Part shown: piece by piece, positions 63,802 to 64,000 of the stretch
Position numbering within the stretch: the first letter of the stretch is position 1
How the letters are laid out: each line of letters opens with the position of its first letter
Origin: Thiobacillus sp. 0-1251
Lineage (GTDB): Bacteria; Pseudomonadota; Gammaproteobacteria; Burkholderiales; Thiobacillaceae
Assembly (NCBI GenBank): GCA_001899305.1
Contig: MKWL01000003.1
Location: forward strand, 25,580-89,579
Direction: 5' to 3'
Length of the DNA stretch: 64,000 nt
The notes under the pieces: model-generated
What the model was told of the DNA's origin: nothing
Databases searched by the model: none
The model's input: only the letters and a program-made list of their open reading frames with translations
Program-made: the position numbers and the translations under genes

Positions 63802-64000
63802 GCGATCACCGCTCCACCCGTGAAGCTGAAGAAGGTCAGGAAGAACGACGATGCGGCGAACGCGATCGACAGGCCGAACACGATCTGCACCAGCTTGCGA
63901 AAGCCTCCGCTGGTGTCGCCGAACGCCAGCGTCAAGCCGGTGGTAATGATGATGATCACCGCGATGATCCTGGCCACCGGCCCCTGGATCGAGTCCAGCA
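63798..64000 (-). CDS. trbC: Conjugal transfer protein TrbC (VirB2-like pilin), 3' part
   Basis: Reading leftwards from the window edge, the frame gives IQGPVARIIAVIIIIITTGL, then FGDTSGGFRKLVQIVFGLSI and a final hydrophobic segment ending GGAVIA. This is the two-helix VirB2/TrbC pilin. The start and signal region lie beyond 64000. The stop overlaps the trbD start. The presumed trbB, traG and relaxase genes would follow further right. Confidence 0.9.
   Translation of the reverse strand, partial: LDSIQGPVARIIAVIIIITTGLTLAFGDTSGGFRKLVQIVFGLSIAFAASSFFLTFFSFTGGAVIA

Overview
The window is high-GC proteobacterial DNA, most likely betaproteobacterial. The chromosomal part carries relA, mnmH, smpB-ratA-rnfH and guaB-guaA, and the accessory part carries a P-type conjugation cluster of the Tn4371 kind. 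A Thiobacillus-like or related lineage would fit, but I cannot settle the genus from sequence alone.

Region 1 (1-10446) is chromosomal core: the 3' part of relA, a Dyp-type peroxidase, a small membrane protein, mnmH (tRNA 2-selenouridine synthase), a 57-residue Arg-rich protein behind a double operator, smpB divergent from ratA-rnfH, two small secreted or lipid-anchored proteins, and guaB, a SIMPL-domain protein and guaA.

Region 2 (10447 to the window end) looks like one integrative and conjugative element (ICE) inserted at the 3' end of guaA. It starts with a tyrosine integrase, an AlpA-type regulator and an XRE regulator. It ends inside a left-reading trb operon (trbC, D, E, J, eexN-like, L, F, G, I, DUF2274), with the relaxase end and the far attachment site outside the window.

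The ICE cargo, in order, is: (a) hemP and a P19/FTR1-type iron uptake operon; (b) a left-reading PIB-4 metal ATPase, a frameshifted zinc-ribbon gene, a PII-like protein and a CzcCBA-type RND pump with a CzcI-like leader gene; (c) a Spy-like protein, SHOCT membrane protein, diheme cytochrome c, DUF302 protein, an atypical APC-motif P-type ATPase and an ArsR repressor, divergent from an UppP/BacA phosphatase; (d) the copper block copS-copR, divergent copA-copB-cusF-like-cytochrome c, then cusCBA and a small Cys/Met-rich leader protein; (e) a right-reading block with a DUF411 protein, an unknown secreted protein, a glutaredoxin-like protein, cytochrome c, a YVTN propeller, Spy-like and SHOCT proteins, a CPH-type copper ATPase and a YHS protein.

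Together the cargo covers metal acquisition (iron), efflux across both membranes (two RND pumps, three P1B ATPases of three motif classes) and periplasmic handling (multicopper oxidase, CusF, Spy-like, DUF411, cytochromes). Similar CopR-type boxes precede copA and the DUF411 gene, suggesting one CopRS regulon. Signs of wear include a 23-bp frameshifting duplication, an in-frame TGA splitting a Spy-like gene, two histidine-kinase scraps and a MITE-like element that supplies the cusA stop codon. I saw no tRNA, rRNA, CRISPR array or intact transposase gene.
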